From NCBI GenBank assembly GCA_024347015.1, contig AP024889.1:62001-126000 (forward strand): a DNA stretch of 64,000 nt. The letters are read 5' to 3'. Below the pieces are notes generated by a model. It had not been told where the DNA came from, did not search any database, and was given only the letters and a program-made list of their open reading frames with translations. Both the position numbers and the translations under genes were made by a program. Shown here in pieces: positions 1 through 10,517 of the stretch (the first letter of the stretch is position 1; each line of letters starts with the position of its first letter). The DNA comes from Vibrio pectenicida (GTDB lineage Bacteria > Pseudomonadota > Gammaproteobacteria > Enterobacterales > Vibrionaceae).

Positions 1-17
1 ACTGCAGGGGGATTTTG

Positions 18-845
18 ATGTCACTATTAAAAGTAAATAATCTACACAAATACTATGTGCTTGAAGCGGGCTCTTTATTTGGACGTAAGCCTCAATATCT
101 GCATGTGACAAAAAATGTATCTCTTCGTTTAGAGGCAGGTAAAACCTTAGCTGTGGTGGGTGAGTCTGGCTCGGGTAAGTCGACCCTAGGTCGAATGGTC
201 AGCATGCTAGATAGGCCTGCTGCAGGGGATATTTACATATCAGGGCGTGAGGTTTCCCGCCTTAGCTCAAAGCAGCAAAGACAAATACGCCAACGTATTG
301 GTCTGGTTTTTCAAGATCCTTATTCTGCACTGAACCCAAGAATGCCTATTTTGGACTCTCTGATTGAACCAATGAAAGTTAACAAAATAGGTAACCGTGA
401 CTCTCAACGAGAGCGCGCACTGGAAGTGCTGGAATGGGTGGGAATGCATGAAGATGTACTGACGCGTTATCCCCATGAATTTTCAGGCGGTCAGCGGCAG
501 CGTATTGCTATTGCTCGCGCGCTGATGCTTAAACCAGAGCTTATTATTGCTGACGAACCTCTCTCTGCATTGGATGTATCCGTCCAGTCTCAAATTCTTA
601 ATTTATTTAAAGATTTGCAAGAGCAGCATGGCATTGCCTTTTTCTTTATTAGCCATGATATGGCGGTGGTATACCACTTAGCGGATGAAGTGATGGTGAT
701 GAAAAATGGTGAGGTAGTCGAGCAGGCTGACAAAACCAGCTTCTTTGCCCACCCAAAGCACCCTTACAGTCAAGAGCTGCTTAATGCTGTACCTGATATT
801 GGTAAAGCGAGGCGTCGTAATCAGTTAGAGAGAAAGTCAGCATGA
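18..845 (+). CDS. Peptide ABC transporter ATP-binding protein (DppF/OppF type)
   Basis: ATPase subunit that powers import of di- or oligopeptides through the two permeases encoded just downstream. Visible motifs are Walker A (GESGSGKST, about residues 48-56), the signature SGGQRQR, Walker B (LIIADEP) and the switch histidine in FISHD. The C-terminal HPKHPYSQELL region is typical of the oligopeptide-transporter ATPase family. The ATG at 18 is preferred over the TTG at 15 because a strong ribosome site (AGGGGG) ends seven bases upstream of the ATG. The rest of the operon (partner ATPase, binding protein) is presumably upstream of the window. SapF is an alternative name; the substrate cannot be read from sequence. 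Confidence 0.9.
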   Translation: MSLLKVNNLHKYYVLEAGSLFGRKPQYLHVTKNVSLRLEAGKTLAVVGESGSGKSTLGRMVSMLDRPAAGDIYISGREVSRLSSKQQRQIRQRIGLVFQDPYSALNPRMPILDSLIEPMKVNKIGNRDSQRERALEVLEWVGMHEDVLTRYPHEFSGGQRQRIAIARALMLKPELIIADEPLSALDVSVQSQILNLFKDLQEQHGIAFFFISHDMAVVYHLADEVMVMKNGEVVEQADKTSFFAHPKHPYSQELLNAVPDIGKARRRNQLERKSA

Positions 846-879
846 GAGTAATCAACATTCAGTACTTAGGGGGATTCAG

Positions 880-1848
880 ATGAAGCGCTTTATAATCTCC
901 CGTTTTTTGCAAATGATGCTGGTACTCTTTTTAGCCTCATTTGCTGCATACAATTTAATGGGACTTATGCCCGGTGACCCTATCGATTTATTGGTGCAAA
1001 GTAATCCAAGTATGACTTCTGAAGATATCGCTCGGCTTAAAGCAGAGCAGGGGCTCGATAAGCCTGTTTATGTGAGATATTTTATCTGGCTTAAAGATGC
1101 CATACATGGCGATCTTGGCTACTCTCGCATGTTTGCTCAGCCAGCAGTCGATGTTTTATGGGATGCGATGAAAAACACCTTGATCTTGGTTGGTAGTGGA
1201 ACACTGTTATCGATTCTAATTGCTCTGCCTGTCGGGGTGCTATGTGCAGTGAAGCAAAATAAAGCAACAGATTATATTATCAGTGGTTTGACTTATCTAT
1301 TTCTATCAACGCCAGCGGCATGGCTTGCGCTAATGCTGATCATGATTTTTGCGGTGGTATTGCCAATCTTCCCAGCTGGAGGGACAGGAGAGGCTGAAGG
1401 CGTTGAAGGTTTAGCTAAACTAGAGTATATGATTTTGCCAATATTGAGCTTAACCCTGCTTAGTATTGCGTCCATTTCACGTTTTATGCGCTCAAGTATG
1501 CTAGAGGTATTTAGGCAAGATTTTGTGCGCACCGCTAAGGCAAAGGGGTTGTCATCGAGACGAGTATTACTTAAGCACTGTATAAAAAACGGCATGCTTC
1601 CCATGATTACCGTACTGGCGATGGATGTGGCAGGGCTGATGAGTGGGGCAGTGTTAACTGAAACGATTTTTAGTTGGCCAGGCATAGGAAAGTTAACCGT
1701 TGATTCTATTAATGGCAATGACTACAACGTGGCTATGCTCTGTTTTATGGTTGCGACGACGGCAATATTAATGATGAATTTCATTGCTGACATTCTTTAC
1801 TCCAAAGTTGACCCTAGAATTGATTTAACCAAGGGGAGCATTCAATGA
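880..1848 (+). CDS. Peptide ABC transporter permease, DppB/OppB type
   Basis: Inner-membrane channel subunit of the peptide importer, 322 residues with about six membrane segments. The N-terminal segment followed by the MPGDP motif (near residues 31-35) is characteristic of DppB/OppB proteins. The cytoplasmic EAA loop that docks on the ATPase is visible as RTAKAKGLSSRRVLLKH. A clear ribosome site (GGGGG) lies seven bases before the ATG. The gene overlaps the next permease by four bases (ATGA), so the two are probably translationally coupled. Confidence 0.92.
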   Translation: MKRFIISRFLQMMLVLFLASFAAYNLMGLMPGDPIDLLVQSNPSMTSEDIARLKAEQGLDKPVYVRYFIWLKDAIHGDLGYSRMFAQPAVDVLWDAMKNTLILVGSGTLLSILIALPVGVLCAVKQNKATDYIISGLTYLFLSTPAAWLALMLIMIFAVVLPIFPAGGTGEAEGVEGLAKLEYMILPILSLTLLSIASISRFMRSSMLEVFRQDFVRTAKAKGLSSRRVLLKHCIKNGMLPMITVLAMDVAGLMSGAVLTETIFSWPGIGKLTVDSINGNDYNVAMLCFMVATTAILMMNFIADILYSKVDPRIDLTKGSIQ

Positions 1849-2753
1849 GTTATATAGTAAAACGCAGTCAAAACCCTTGGTTTCAGGTCGCGCAACGTTT
1901 GTCTCGACATAAATTGGCTATGCTATCGCTCGTGTTTTTATGTTTGCTGGCGTTAGTTTGCTTTGGCGCTAATCCAATTGCATTTTGGCTAGGTGTTGAC
2001 CCCTATGCTGATGACTTGTTCTCTCGTTTCTCACCACCAAGCGATCTTAATCTACTTGGTACCGATGAGCTTGGGCGTGATATTTTTACCCGCTTGCTTT
2101 TAGGTGGTCAAGTTTCACTGACTTTTGCCTTTATGGCTGCCTTAACTACATCTATCATAGGCACAGTACTTGGTGTGGTTGCGGGCTATTATGGCGGTAG
2201 AGTCGATGCTTTTATTATGCGCAGTGCTGACTTCATTATTAGCTTGCCTAGTATTATGTTGCTTATACTGATTCAAAGTGTGGATATGACGAAACTGGGT
2301 TTATCTGAAGAATTGGTGCGAAGTGATAGCTTTAGTATCTATCGATTAGTGATTGTACTCTCTATTTTAGGATGGCCCTTTGCTGCTCGTTTGGTTCGTT
2401 CGAATACTCTATCTGTAAAACATAGGGAATATGTGCAGGCGGCGATTGGCTATGGAGCAAGTCACTGGTTTGTGATGTTAAGACATATTATCCCCAATGT
2501 GATTTCCCCGGTCATAACCGCGACAACTTTAGGTGTAGGTGGGGCTATCTTGACTGAAAGTGCGCTGAGCTTTTTAGGTTTTGGCATTAACCCACCGACG
2601 CCGTCTTGGGGTAATATGTTACAAAACGCTCGCGAAGCGATGTGGCTCTACCCGATGGCTGCAGTGTATCCCGGCATTATGGTTCTAATGACGGTTATCA
2701 CGATTAATTTCTTGGGCGATGGGTTACAAGAGGCAATCGATCCTAAGTCTTAG
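1845..2753 (+). CDS. Peptide ABC transporter permease, DppC/OppC type
   Basis: Second channel subunit of the peptide importer, 302 residues. The N-terminal membrane segment is followed by the LLGTDELGRDIFTRLL block that marks DppC/OppC proteins, and the EAA loop appears as EYVQAAIGYGASHWFVMLRH. The C-terminus (FLGDGLQEAIDP) is also standard for the family. It is the last gene of this operon: the next gene, yihY, starts 90 bases later with its own ribosome site. The gene order ATPase, then two permeases differs from the common binding protein-B-C-D-F order. Confidence 0.92.
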   Translation: MSYIVKRSQNPWFQVAQRLSRHKLAMLSLVFLCLLALVCFGANPIAFWLGVDPYADDLFSRFSPPSDLNLLGTDELGRDIFTRLLLGGQVSLTFAFMAALTTSIIGTVLGVVAGYYGGRVDAFIMRSADFIISLPSIMLLILIQSVDMTKLGLSEELVRSDSFSIYRLVIVLSILGWPFAARLVRSNTLSVKHREYVQAAIGYGASHWFVMLRHIIPNVISPVITATTLGVGGAILTESALSFLGFGINPPTPSWGNMLQNAREAMWLYPMAAVYPGIMVLMTVITINFLGDGLQEAIDPKS

Positions 2754-2843
2754 GTAAATACCATGGCCTGTTGACCTAGCAAGCGGGTTTAAACTTGGTT
2801 GGGTTTACAAGCCTTGGTAATTTAGTTTTGGTTGGGGGAAACC

Positions 2844-3761
2844 ATGTTTAACATTGAGCAACTGAGTAAGCAAGGTCTATGCTTTGGGCGATATCTACTT
2901 ACGCGCATGAACCATGATAGAGTCAATATTAATGCTGGCTATCTGGCTTATATAACCTTACTTTCCATTGTTCCTATGCTGACAGTACTGCTATCAGTAT
3001 TATCTTCGTTTGCCATTTTTGCCAATGCTGGCGATGTGATTCAAGACTTTGTGATTACTCACTTCGTCCCAGCAGCTGGAGATGCAGTAAAGCAGGCACT
3101 GCTCGAATTTGTTGCTAATACAGGCAAGATGACGGCAGTGGGAGGTTTGTTTCTGTTTGTTGCCGCTTTGATGCTAATTTCAAATATAGATAAAAACCTA
3201 AACTATATTTGGCGAGTTGAACATAAACGTCGTGCGGTCTTTTCTTTCTCTATGTATTGGATGGTTCTCACACTCGGTCCGATTTTAGTCGGTACGAGTA
3301 TCGCTGCTACCTCATATTTTACCTCATTGAAAATACTTGATAGTGAAGCCATTTCAGGTCTTTATGAACTAATACTACGTTGGTTGCCGTTCCTACTATC
3401 ATTTTTTGCTTTTATGGGACTTTATATTCTAGTTCCCAATAAAAAAGTCTATATTTCTCATGCGCTTGTTGGCGCTATCATTGCAGCGTTATTGTTTGAA
3501 GCAAGTAAAAAGGGTTTTGCGGCATACATAACTCAATTTCCATCATATCAACTTATTTATGGTGCACTAGCTGCGATCCCAATTTTATTTGTCTGGGTGT
3601 ACTTATGCTGGTTAATAGTATTGATTGGTGCAGAGATCACTGCTGCCTTGGGAGAACGTGAGCTGTGGAGTGATCCCCAAGAAGTGGTAAACTTGGCGGT
3701 AGACAATCAACAGCAGCAAGAAGGAGAGCATAGTGATAGCACTGATCCAAAGAGTAAGTGA
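2844..3761 (+). CDS. yihY: YihY/UPF0761 family inner-membrane protein
   Basis: Multi-pass inner-membrane protein of the YihY family (once suggested to be RNase BN, now considered of unknown function). The 305 residues contain about six hydrophobic segments, with the family block [19 protein letters not shown] near the N-terminus. The ATG at 2844 is chosen because GGGGGAA lies three bases upstream; the longer reading from a TTG at 2832 would place that ribosome site inside the gene. The 3' end overlaps dtd by 29 bases, an arrangement consistent with co-expression. Confidence 0.85.
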   Translation: MFNIEQLSKQGLCFGRYLLTRMNHDRVNINAGYLAYITLLSIVPMLTVLLSVLSSFAIFANAGDVIQDFVITHFVPAAGDAVKQALLEFVANTGKMTAVGGLFLFVAALMLISNIDKNLNYIWRVEHKRRAVFSFSMYWMVLTLGPILVGTSIAATSYFTSLKILDSEAISGLYELILRWLPFLLSFFAFMGLYILVPNKKVYISHALVGAIIAALLFEASKKGFAAYITQFPSYQLIYGALAAIPILFVWVYLCWLIVLIGAEITAALGERELWSDPQEVVNLAVDNQQQQEGEHSDSTDPKSK

Positions 3762-4167
3762 GGCCGCAGTACGCGTCGATGGAGAAGTGATTGGTGAGAT
3801 AGGGCACGGGCTACTGGTTTTATTAGGTGTTGAGAAAGGTGATGATGAAGCGAAAGCTAAACGTCTAGTGGAGCGGGTAACATCTTATCGTGTGTTTGGT
3901 GATGAAGAAGGTAAAATGAACCTCAATGTTAAACAAGTTGATGGTCAAGTGCTGGTGGTATCTCAGTTCACCTTGCCTGCTGATACTAATAAAGGGACGA
4001 GAGCTGGTTTTTCTCGGGGTGCTAACCCTGCTGATGCAGAGCATCTATATGATTACTTTGCTAACCAGTGTACCGAGCTTATACCAACAGAGTGTGGCCA
4101 GTTTGGCGCAGATATGAAAATTTCATTGGTCAATGATGGTCCAGTGACATTTTGGTTACAGGTATAA
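3733..4167 (+). CDS. dtd: D-aminoacyl-tRNA deacylase
   Basis: Removes D-amino acids (and glycine from tRNA-Ala) wrongly attached to tRNA, a proofreading step in translation. Its 144 residues match the usual length. The N-terminal [13 protein letters not shown] block, the SQFTL motif and the Gly-Pro pair in NDGPVTFW (the cross-subunit Gly-cisPro element) are all present. Translation starts at a GTG, supported by AAGGAG seven bases upstream, which lies inside the end of yihY. Confidence 0.95.
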   Translation: MIALIQRVSEAAVRVDGEVIGEIGHGLLVLLGVEKGDDEAKAKRLVERVTSYRVFGDEEGKMNLNVKQVDGQVLVVSQFTLPADTNKGTRAGFSRGANPADAEHLYDYFANQCTELIPTECGQFGADMKISLVNDGPVTFWLQV

Positions 4168-4217
4168 AGTTAGACTAAAAGGCTGGTGCCTTAGCGCAGC
4201 CGTTAACAGGGATTTTT

Positions 4218-5156
4218 ATGTTTAAGCTGATCACGCCTAAAACGGACAACCAACTTAACAAATACTATCATTTTCGCTGGCAGATGTTACGTGAACCATG
4301 GCGCATGCCAATTGGTTCTGAGCGAGATGAATACGATCCAATGAGCCATCACCGTATGATTGTAGATGGTAGAGGAAGGCCTATGGCTGTAGGGCGTTTG
4401 TATATTACACCAGATAGTGAAGGGCAGATTCGCTATATGGCTGTAAAGAATACTCGCCGTAGCAAAGGTGTCGGTTCTTTAGTGATGGTGGCGTTAGAAT
4501 CGCTAGCTCGCCAAGATGGCGCAAAGCGGCTAGTGTGTAATGCACGTGAAGATGCCATTTCTTTTTATGAAAAGAATGGTTTTGAACGGCGTGGTGAACT
4601 TACTGACGAACGAGGGCCGATTCGCCATCAACAAATGGTTAAGCAATTGGATCCTATGGCTAACGTATTACGTCGTCCAGATTGGTGTACTGAATTGCAA
4701 GAGCGTTGGGAGCATCAGATCCCCATTAGCGATAAAATGGGCATCAAGATAAATCAGTACACAGGTTATCAGTTTGAATGTGGTTCACAGCTCAATCCTA
4801 ACTTAAATCCCCATAACACATTGTTTGCTGGTTCCGCCTTTACATTGGCGACACTTACAGGCTGGGGAATGACGTGGCTTCTAATGAAAGAGCGTGGTCT
4901 AAGTGGTGATATTGTTTTAGCAGATAGTCAGATTCGTTATCGGCACCCAGTAACCCAGAACCCAGTAGCGTCCACCTCTTTAGATGGTATTAGTGGTGAT
5001 TTAGATCGCCTCGCCTCTGGTCGTAAGGCGCGCATCATTGTCTATGTGACTATTTATAGCGGTGATATAACGGCTGTTGAGTTTGTGGGTACTTACATGT
5101 TACTGCCAGATTATAAATCTGTCCTTGGTTTACCTTTATCAAGTGATGAATCTTGA
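4218..5156 (+). CDS. yiiD: Two-domain GNAT acetyltransferase / hotdog thioesterase (YiiD/FabY type)
   Basis: Fusion of an N-terminal GNAT acyltransferase domain (about residues 1-145; acetyl-CoA-binding loop near NTRRSKGVGSLVMVALE) and a C-terminal hotdog thioesterase-like domain (about 160-305; core segment HNTLFAGSAFTLATLTGWG). In E. coli the homologue YiiD, renamed FabY, is a probable acyltransferase linked to initiation of fatty acid synthesis. The gene sits directly after dtd, as in several gamma-proteobacteria. Its last 46 bases overlap the end of the AsmA-like gene on the other strand. Confidence 0.88.
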   Translation: MFKLITPKTDNQLNKYYHFRWQMLREPWRMPIGSERDEYDPMSHHRMIVDGRGRPMAVGRLYITPDSEGQIRYMAVKNTRRSKGVGSLVMVALESLARQDGAKRLVCNAREDAISFYEKNGFERRGELTDERGPIRHQQMVKQLDPMANVLRRPDWCTELQERWEHQIPISDKMGIKINQYTGYQFECGSQLNPNLNPHNTLFAGSAFTLATLTGWGMTWLLMKERGLSGDIVLADSQIRYRHPVTQNPVASTSLDGISGDLDRLASGRKARIIVYVTIYSGDITAVEFVGTYMLLPDYKSVLGLPLSSDES

Positions 5157-7066
5157 GTCTGAGTGCTAGGTGATGAGTCGCTCTTTGGAAACGGGCAGGT
5201 TTGCTGAATAGCATTGGTTTGGCTAAGAATATCGGACCAAAGCCTTTTGCAGCCATTTTCGCTGGTGAAAATCAAGGTGCCAAACTGATATTTAGTGAGA
5301 TCGATATTGCCTGCTAATTCTGCTTTACTTCCTCGTGAGTTGATATTTATTCGGCCTCTATCTATGCGTATTTTTACAGTATCGAGGGGCCACTCTTGTT
5401 GGTAGCCTATAGTGCTGTCAGCTTCATCGACTTGTAGTGCTGCATTGTGTAACTGCAAGTCGATGAATCCTGTGAGGCTATGTGCCAAAATTGGATAGTC
5501 ACCGGAGAGGCCACTCAATACAAGATCGGCCTCTGCCATTCCTGTTACTTGAAAGGGCAGTTGAGCTTGCAGTAAAGGCTGATCGATGGGAAGCCCATCT
5601 AAATGTAATGATAAGTACCAAGGATCGCTAATCGCTTGTCGCTGCCATCTACCATTAGCTTCTATGTATCCCTTGGCTAAGGGTAGGAAAGCACGCTCTA
5701 AGCTGATATCACCACTTTTAGCTGTTACATTGATGATTGCTTGTGATGTTAAGAAATTATCAATACTGGCATTGTTTGCGCTTACTTCTAAGCTGCCGTT
5801 GTAAAGGTTGACCTCTCCATCTTGAATCAAATTCAGGTTTTTTCCTTCTATGTTCACACCAGATAACTGCCAGTATGGACGCTGTTCGACTTGAATAATC
5901 TGAGTGTTTTTTATCTTAAGCTGTTTAATGGTCAGTGAATCTAGAGTTCTTGAAGCGTTGGATAATGAAGTAAATAACTGATTTACTTCATCCAACCATT
6001 TAATGCCTGATGCTTTTAACCAGTTTATCTGCATATTTTTTTTACTCCATATACCATTCATCTGCAAGCGACCTTGCTTGAAGTCTGCATCGAATTCATC
6101 TAGAGAAATACCGTTATCACCCAGAGTAAGTTTTGCTGTTGGGCCAACCAAGCGTAGCTGACTAAAGTCGATACTTTCGGCATCAAATGACAGCTTGGTC
6201 TGTTTTTGTTGCCAGATTGTTCTATCGAGTAAAAAGTTTTCTAGTGAGGCATCAACTTGGTTAAATTGCCAACCAGCGTAATGCAAATCGCTATTAAGAA
6301 TATCCAAACTATTAATGTGATAAATAGGCAGGGCGAGTATCTCAAATTTAGATAACAATGTGCTAATTGAGGACGAGTGTGGAAGTTTGAGTTTATTAAT
6401 GGTGACATTAATAAGTGACCAACCTGGTTCGAATTGTTCTGCTTGGCCGGAAATTTCTGCACCATTCCATTTAAATGAAGCGCCATAAATTGTACTGCTT
6501 TTGCCTTGATACTGCGCATCAATCAGCAATTTATCTAAGGCTTCCCCACCTACATACAATTGCTGAGCGGATAACTGAACTTCACCATAAGGCAGACCTT
6601 GTTGTGGTGAAAGCCATACAGGTTGCTTTATTTGAATATTAACATCTCTTGCCGACCAGTTTGGTGCCTTAATATCAACATTCTGTAAGGCAAGGTGCTG
6701 TATGTTAAAAGATTTTAGTATCGGTGAGCCCAGTGCTGAAAAATCCAAGTTTGCTTCTTCAATAAGAATAGAATCTATAGATAGTTTTTGGTTTTTCCAT
6801 AATGAAGGAGATAACCAAAGCGAAAGCTTGGGTATATGGATAGGTTGAGAACTACTACCAATCTTAACATCCATGAGCGTTAGTTGGTATGGTGGAGAGT
6901 ATGAAGCTTGTTGTGCACTCACAGTGTAGGGGGTCAGTTGGCTGAGCATTGCATTAACGACTTTTCCAGAGTAACTAGATTGAAGTAGAAAAAATATTGA
7001 GAGCATTAACAAGCCGATCATGCTCAATGTTGTTACAGTCGTAATCAGTAGTGCTTTTTTAAACAT
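5111..7066 (-). CDS. AsmA-family envelope protein
   Basis: A 651-residue protein with an N-terminal signal anchor (ALLITTVTTLSMIGLLMLS, about residues 5-23), followed by a long beta-rich periplasmic region. The segment early after the anchor and the C-terminal part (GRININSRGSKAELAGNIDL) resemble AsmA-like proteins, which are thought to act in lipid transport between the membranes. No catalytic motif is visible. It is transcribed toward yiiD and their 3' ends overlap by 46 bases. The assignment to AsmA is at family level only. Confidence 0.7.
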   Translation of the reverse strand: MFKKALLITTVTTLSMIGLLMLSIFFLLQSSYSGKVVNAMLSQLTPYTVSAQQASYSPPYQLTLMDVKIGSSSQPIHIPKLSLWLSPSLWKNQKLSIDSILIEEANLDFSALGSPILKSFNIQHLALQNVDIKAPNWSARDVNIQIKQPVWLSPQQGLPYGEVQLSAQQLYVGGEALDKLLIDAQYQGKSSTIYGASFKWNGAEISGQAEQFEPGWSLINVTINKLKLPHSSSISTLLSKFEILALPIYHINSLDILNSDLHYAGWQFNQVDASLENFLLDRTIWQQKQTKLSFDAESIDFSQLRLVGPTAKLTLGDNGISLDEFDADFKQGRLQMNGIWSKKNMQINWLKASGIKWLDEVNQLFTSLSNASRTLDSLTIKQLKIKNTQIIQVEQRPYWQLSGVNIEGKNLNLIQDGEVNLYNGSLEVSANNASIDNFLTSQAIINVTAKSGDISLERAFLPLAKGYIEANGRWQRQAISDPWYLSLHLDGLPIDQPLLQAQLPFQVTGMAEADLVLSGLSGDYPILAHSLTGFIDLQLHNAALQVDEADSTIGYQQEWPLDTVKIRIDRGRININSRGSKAELAGNIDLTKYQFGTLIFTSENGCKRLWSDILSQTNAIQQTCPFPKSDSSPSTQTQDSSLDKGKPRTDL

Positions 7067-7128
7067 TCCAACCTTCCTCTTGAGCAGATTTAGCTAGCTT
7101 GGAGCATTTTTCTTCGTCAGGCAACAAA

Positions 7129-7150
7129 AAGCCCCTTTTAATAGGGGCTT
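7129..7150 (-). terminator. Rho-independent terminator after pckA
   Basis: On the minus strand the arms AAGCCCC and GGGGCTT form a seven-pair stem around an eight-base loop, followed by a run of T residues. It lies 88 bases after the pckA stop codon and before the AsmA-like gene, so it most likely ends the pckA transcript. Confidence 0.85.
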
Positions 7151-7237
7151 AGGACATTAAATCTATTTGTGTAATTGTTTTATTACCATTCAGCTTTAGC
7201 TGGGATTTAACTAAAGCTTGTAAAACAGATGGTTGAA

Positions 7238-8866
7238 TTAATCTAATTGTGGTCCGGCAGCGACCAATGACTTGCCCTCAGCATTATCGGTATACTTGGT
7301 AAAGTTATTAATGAAACGTTGAGCTAGATCTTTAGCTTTACCTTCCCATTGTAGAGGGTCTGCGTATGTATCACGAGGATCTAAGATTTTAGAGTCCACA
7401 TCATGCAATGCTGTTGGTACTTCTAGATTAAAGATAGGAATGTGCTTGGTTTCTGCTTTCTCAATCGAGCCATCCAAGATAGCATCTATGATGCCACGAG
7501 TATCTTGAATTGATATCCGCTTACCGCTGCCGTTCCAGCCTGTATTGACCAAGTACGCTTCCGCACCAGCCGCTTCCATACGCTTAACCAATACCTCAGC
7601 ATATTTGGTTGGGTGCAATGTCAAGAAGGCAGCACCAAAGCACGCTGAAAATGTTGGTGTTGGTTCGGTAATACCACGTTCGGTGCCAGCTAGTTTTGCT
7701 GTAAAGCCTGAGAGGAAATGATACTTTGTTTGCTCCGGCGTTAGCTTAGACACTGGTGGCAATACCCCAAATGCATCGGCTGACAGGAAGATCACTTTGT
7801 TAGCATGACCACCTTTCGATACTGGCTTAACAATATTTTCTATATGTTCTATTGGGTAAGAAACACGAGTGTTCTCGGTTTTAGACCCATCATCAAAGTC
7901 GATAGCACCATCGCTAAGAATAGTAACATTTTCTAGCAGTGCATCGCGTCTGATGGCGTTAAAAATATCGGGTTCTGCTTCTTTGGATAGTTTGATGGTT
8001 TTAGCGTAGCAACCACCTTCAAAGTTAAATACGCCGTCGTCATCCCAGCCGTGTTCGTCATCACCGATTAGTGCACGCTTAGGATCTGTCGATAGCGTTG
8101 TCTTACCTGTACCGGATAAACCAAAGAAAATCGCCACGTCACCATCTTTACCCATGTTAGCGGAGCAATGCATCGAGGCGATATCTTGCAAGGGTAGGAA
8201 ATAGTTCATCATAGCGAACATGCCTTTCTTCATTTCACCGCCGTACCAAGTACCACCAATGAGTTGCATTCGTTCGGTTAGATTAAATACGGTAAAGTTT
8301 TCTGAATTTAGGCCATGTTCTTGCCATTTTTGATTGGTGCATTTTGCGCCATTCATTACGACGAAATCAGGCTCAAAAGTCAGTAGTTCTTCATCATTAG
8401 GACGAATGAACATGTTTTTCACGAAATGAGCTTGCCAAGCAACTTCTGTGATCACTCGTATACTAAGGCGGGTATCTGGATTTGCACCGCAATAGCCATC
8501 AATGACAAATACACGCTTTTCTGATAGTTGGGTGGTAACTTGCTCTTTAAGATCATCCCAGATTTGTTGAGTGATAGGCTTATTATCATTTTTTACTGAG
8601 TCAGAAGTCCACCACATGTGTTCCTCTGTTGTTGCGTCTTTTACTATGTACTTATCTTTCGGTGAGCGCCCAGTAAAAATACCAGTGTCCACAGCCACGG
8701 CACCTAGTTCTGTTATCACGCCCTTCTCATAGCCTTCTAGGTCAACGCGAGTTTCTTCTTCGAACAGCATTTCGTAACTTGGGTTGCGAACAACTTCTTT
8801 TACGTTGTGAAGCCCGTGTTTGGTAAGATCAATTGTTGCAGCCTGTGCATGCTCCATAACGGTCAT
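7238..8866 (-). CDS. pckA: Phosphoenolpyruvate carboxykinase (ATP)
   Basis: Converts oxaloacetate and ATP to phosphoenolpyruvate, CO2 and ADP, the first committed step of gluconeogenesis in the cytoplasm. The 542-residue length is standard. The kinase-1a P-loop [11 protein letters not shown], the oxaloacetate-binding RSPKDKY and the metal and adenine-binding regions ([18 protein letters not shown]) are all intact. The ATG at 8866 has GGAGC seven bases upstream. A monocistronic unit is likely: a terminator follows the gene and 338 bases of non-coding DNA precede it. Confidence 0.97.
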   Translation of the reverse strand: MTVMEHAQAATIDLTKHGLHNVKEVVRNPSYEMLFEEETRVDLEGYEKGVITELGAVAVDTGIFTGRSPKDKYIVKDATTEEHMWWTSDSVKNDNKPITQQIWDDLKEQVTTQLSEKRVFVIDGYCGANPDTRLSIRVITEVAWQAHFVKNMFIRPNDEELLTFEPDFVVMNGAKCTNQKWQEHGLNSENFTVFNLTERMQLIGGTWYGGEMKKGMFAMMNYFLPLQDIASMHCSANMGKDGDVAIFFGLSGTGKTTLSTDPKRALIGDDEHGWDDDGVFNFEGGCYAKTIKLSKEAEPDIFNAIRRDALLENVTILSDGAIDFDDGSKTENTRVSYPIEHIENIVKPVSKGGHANKVIFLSADAFGVLPPVSKLTPEQTKYHFLSGFTAKLAGTERGITEPTPTFSACFGAAFLTLHPTKYAEVLVKRMEAAGAEAYLVNTGWNGSGKRISIQDTRGIIDAILDGSIEKAETKHIPIFNLEVPTALHDVDSKILDPRDTYADPLQWEGKAKDLAQRFINNFTKYTDNAEGKSLVAAGPQLD

Positions 8867-9204
8867 AGGTGCTCCTTGTAGGAATATATCGTAGGGATGT
8901 TCTAATAATGTTTTAGTGGTTATCTGCTCACCATGCTAACAACGGGTGCTGTGCAAAACAGGGATATAGTTCAAAAAGAATCCATGTTCACAATCTGGTT
9001 TTCAGCGACTCATCACACAATAGCAGAGATAGTGTATCGTGCACGCAAAGGATTGCGCTAGAGATAAATTAATTATTAATTTAAAAAAATTAAGTGGTTA
9101 TTTTATTACGTTACAACTCAGCTTTATCGTGTTTAAAATCACAAAAAGTCAGTTGGTAGCTGGCTTTTTGATTAGAAAATTACGGGCTTTTTGCATGCTA
9201 TAAA
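8867..9204. promoter_or_regulatory. Intergenic region hslO-pckA
   Basis: These 338 AT-rich bases contain no credible gene. Next to hslO, minus-strand positions 9170-9142 form an imperfect hairpin with CAAAAAG and CTTTTTG arms, a likely hslO terminator. The remaining part must hold the pckA promoter. TGTGA-like half-sites are present (around 8988 and 9010), but I cannot see a full CRP palindrome, so regulation by CRP stays unproven from sequence. Confidence 0.45.
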
Positions 9205-10080
9205 TTAATGAAGTGTATTATCGCCTGAGTTGGTCTGAATGAACAACTCTGCCACTTGGGTTTGGTCAAAAGAATAGGTTGTCCCGCAATAATCACAATG
9301 TAAGGAAACAGAGCCTATCTCAGCTAGAATGCTGTCTACTTCTGCACGCTCTAGAGTAGCGATAGCGGCACCACTTCTCTTTCTAGAGCAGCCACAATGG
9401 AAAGCGACAGGTTGCGGTTGATATAAACGAACTTTTTCCTGGTTATATAGGCGATAGAGTAAATCGTTTGCTGGTAAGGTAAACAACTCATCATTTTTTA
9501 CCGTGTCTGTCAATTGCTCTAGGTGCTCGAAGTCTTCCTCACCTCCGGTACCATCAGGCATGACTTGGATCAACATGCCAGCTGCTTGTGGCTTACCATC
9601 ATGTTCCCCAGTTCGGATCCAGAGGCGAGTTTTGAGCTGTTCTGAATTAGCAAAGTAGCCCTCTAAAATTTCAGCTAGGTTGTTACCTTCAAGAGCGACG
9701 ATACCCTGATAACGTTCACCTTTTTTCGGTTCAATAGTAATCACTAAATAACCTTTACCCATCATGTCATGAATAGTAGCATTGTCTTCAATGCTGCCTT
9801 CCCAGCGTGCTATCCCGCGGACTTTTTGATCGTTGTCACCGTTAATTACGGCTAAAGATACTGGACCATCGCCCTGTAACTGCATGGTAATAGAGCCTTC
9901 AAACTTTAGAGTTGCGGTCAATAAAGTAGTTGACACCAGCAGTTCACCTAATAGATTTTTTAGTGGTGAAGGGTATTCTTTGCTGGAAATAATCTGTTGA
10001 TATGCATCGGCCAATTGTACCAATTCGCCACGTACAGATAGGTCTTCAAAAAGATAGCGGTTTAAAACATTATGTGCCAT
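9205..10080 (-). CDS. hslO: Hsp33 redox-regulated chaperone
   Basis: Cytoplasmic holdase chaperone switched on by oxidation. The four zinc-binding cysteines are visible at the C-terminus as CGCS and CDYCG, in the CXC-Xn-CXXC pattern required for redox sensing. Length (291 residues) and the N-terminal [13 protein letters not shown] block fit the family. The gene lies 50 bases after hslR on the same strand, the usual heat-shock pairing. Confidence 0.96.
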   Translation of the reverse strand: MAHNVLNRYLFEDLSVRGELVQLADAYQQIISSKEYPSPLKNLLGELLVSTTLLTATLKFEGSITMQLQGDGPVSLAVINGDNDQKVRGIARWEGSIEDNATIHDMMGKGYLVITIEPKKGERYQGIVALEGNNLAEILEGYFANSEQLKTRLWIRTGEHDGKPQAAGMLIQVMPDGTGGEEDFEHLEQLTDTVKNDELFTLPANDLLYRLYNQEKVRLYQPQPVAFHCGCSRKRSGAAIATLERAEVDSILAEIGSVSLHCDYCGTTYSFDQTQVAELFIQTNSGDNTLH

Positions 10081-10130
10081 TAAGTATATCCTCGTACGTA
10101 TGGGGCATATCAGATGCTATATGCTGATAT

Positions 10131-10517
10131 TTATTGGTGTTTGAATTTAATAATATCGCGCCGTTGCTTTTTGTCAGGGCGACGCTCTGGGCTTGGGTTA
10201 TGCGCGTGAAGTTTACGTCGATTGGCATTCTCTTCCCGTTTAGTGACACTGCCTTTGGTTTCGCTGTAAAGTGTGACAGCTTCTGGCGCTCCACGTCTTT
10301 GAGCTGAAATCTTCTCTATCACTATTGTTTTCTCTTCATGCCCTTGACGAAGAGTAATGATTGCCCCAATCTCTACAGCTTTACTTGGTTTGCTGCGCTG
10401 CCCATTATAATGAACCTTGCCCCCATCGACCATGTTTCTAGCTATAGAGCGTGTTTTGTAAAAACGTGCAGCCCAGAGCCATTTATCAAGTCGCACTGCT
10501 TCGTTTTCGGTGCTCAT
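10131..10517 (-). CDS. hslR: Heat shock protein 15 (ribosome-associated RNA-binding)
   Basis: Small S4-domain protein that binds stalled 50S subunits carrying nascent-chain tRNA. The S4 fold is visible from residue 9 onward (VRLDKWLWAARFYKTRS). The basic C-terminal tail (RRKLHAHNPSPERRPDKKQRRD) is typical of Hsp15. The start is placed at the ATG at 10517 (MSTENEAVRLDKW), which gives 128 residues, close to the 133 of E. coli; the longer reading frame upstream would add an unrelated hydrophobic leader. Confidence 0.93.
   Translation of the reverse strand: MSTENEAVRLDKWLWAARFYKTRSIARNMVDGGKVHYNGQRSKPSKAVEIGAIITLRQGHEEKTIVIEKISAQRRGAPEAVTLYSETKGSVTKREENANRRKLHAHNPSPERRPDKKQRRDIIKFKHQ

Noticed and set aside
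1293..1718. 141-codon minus-strand frame inside the first permease gene
   Set aside because: Antisense shadow of a clear transporter gene; composition and sequence show no protein features.
8867..9204. CRP site upstream of pckA
   Set aside because: Only TGTGA-like half-sites are seen; no full palindrome with proper spacing could be found by eye.
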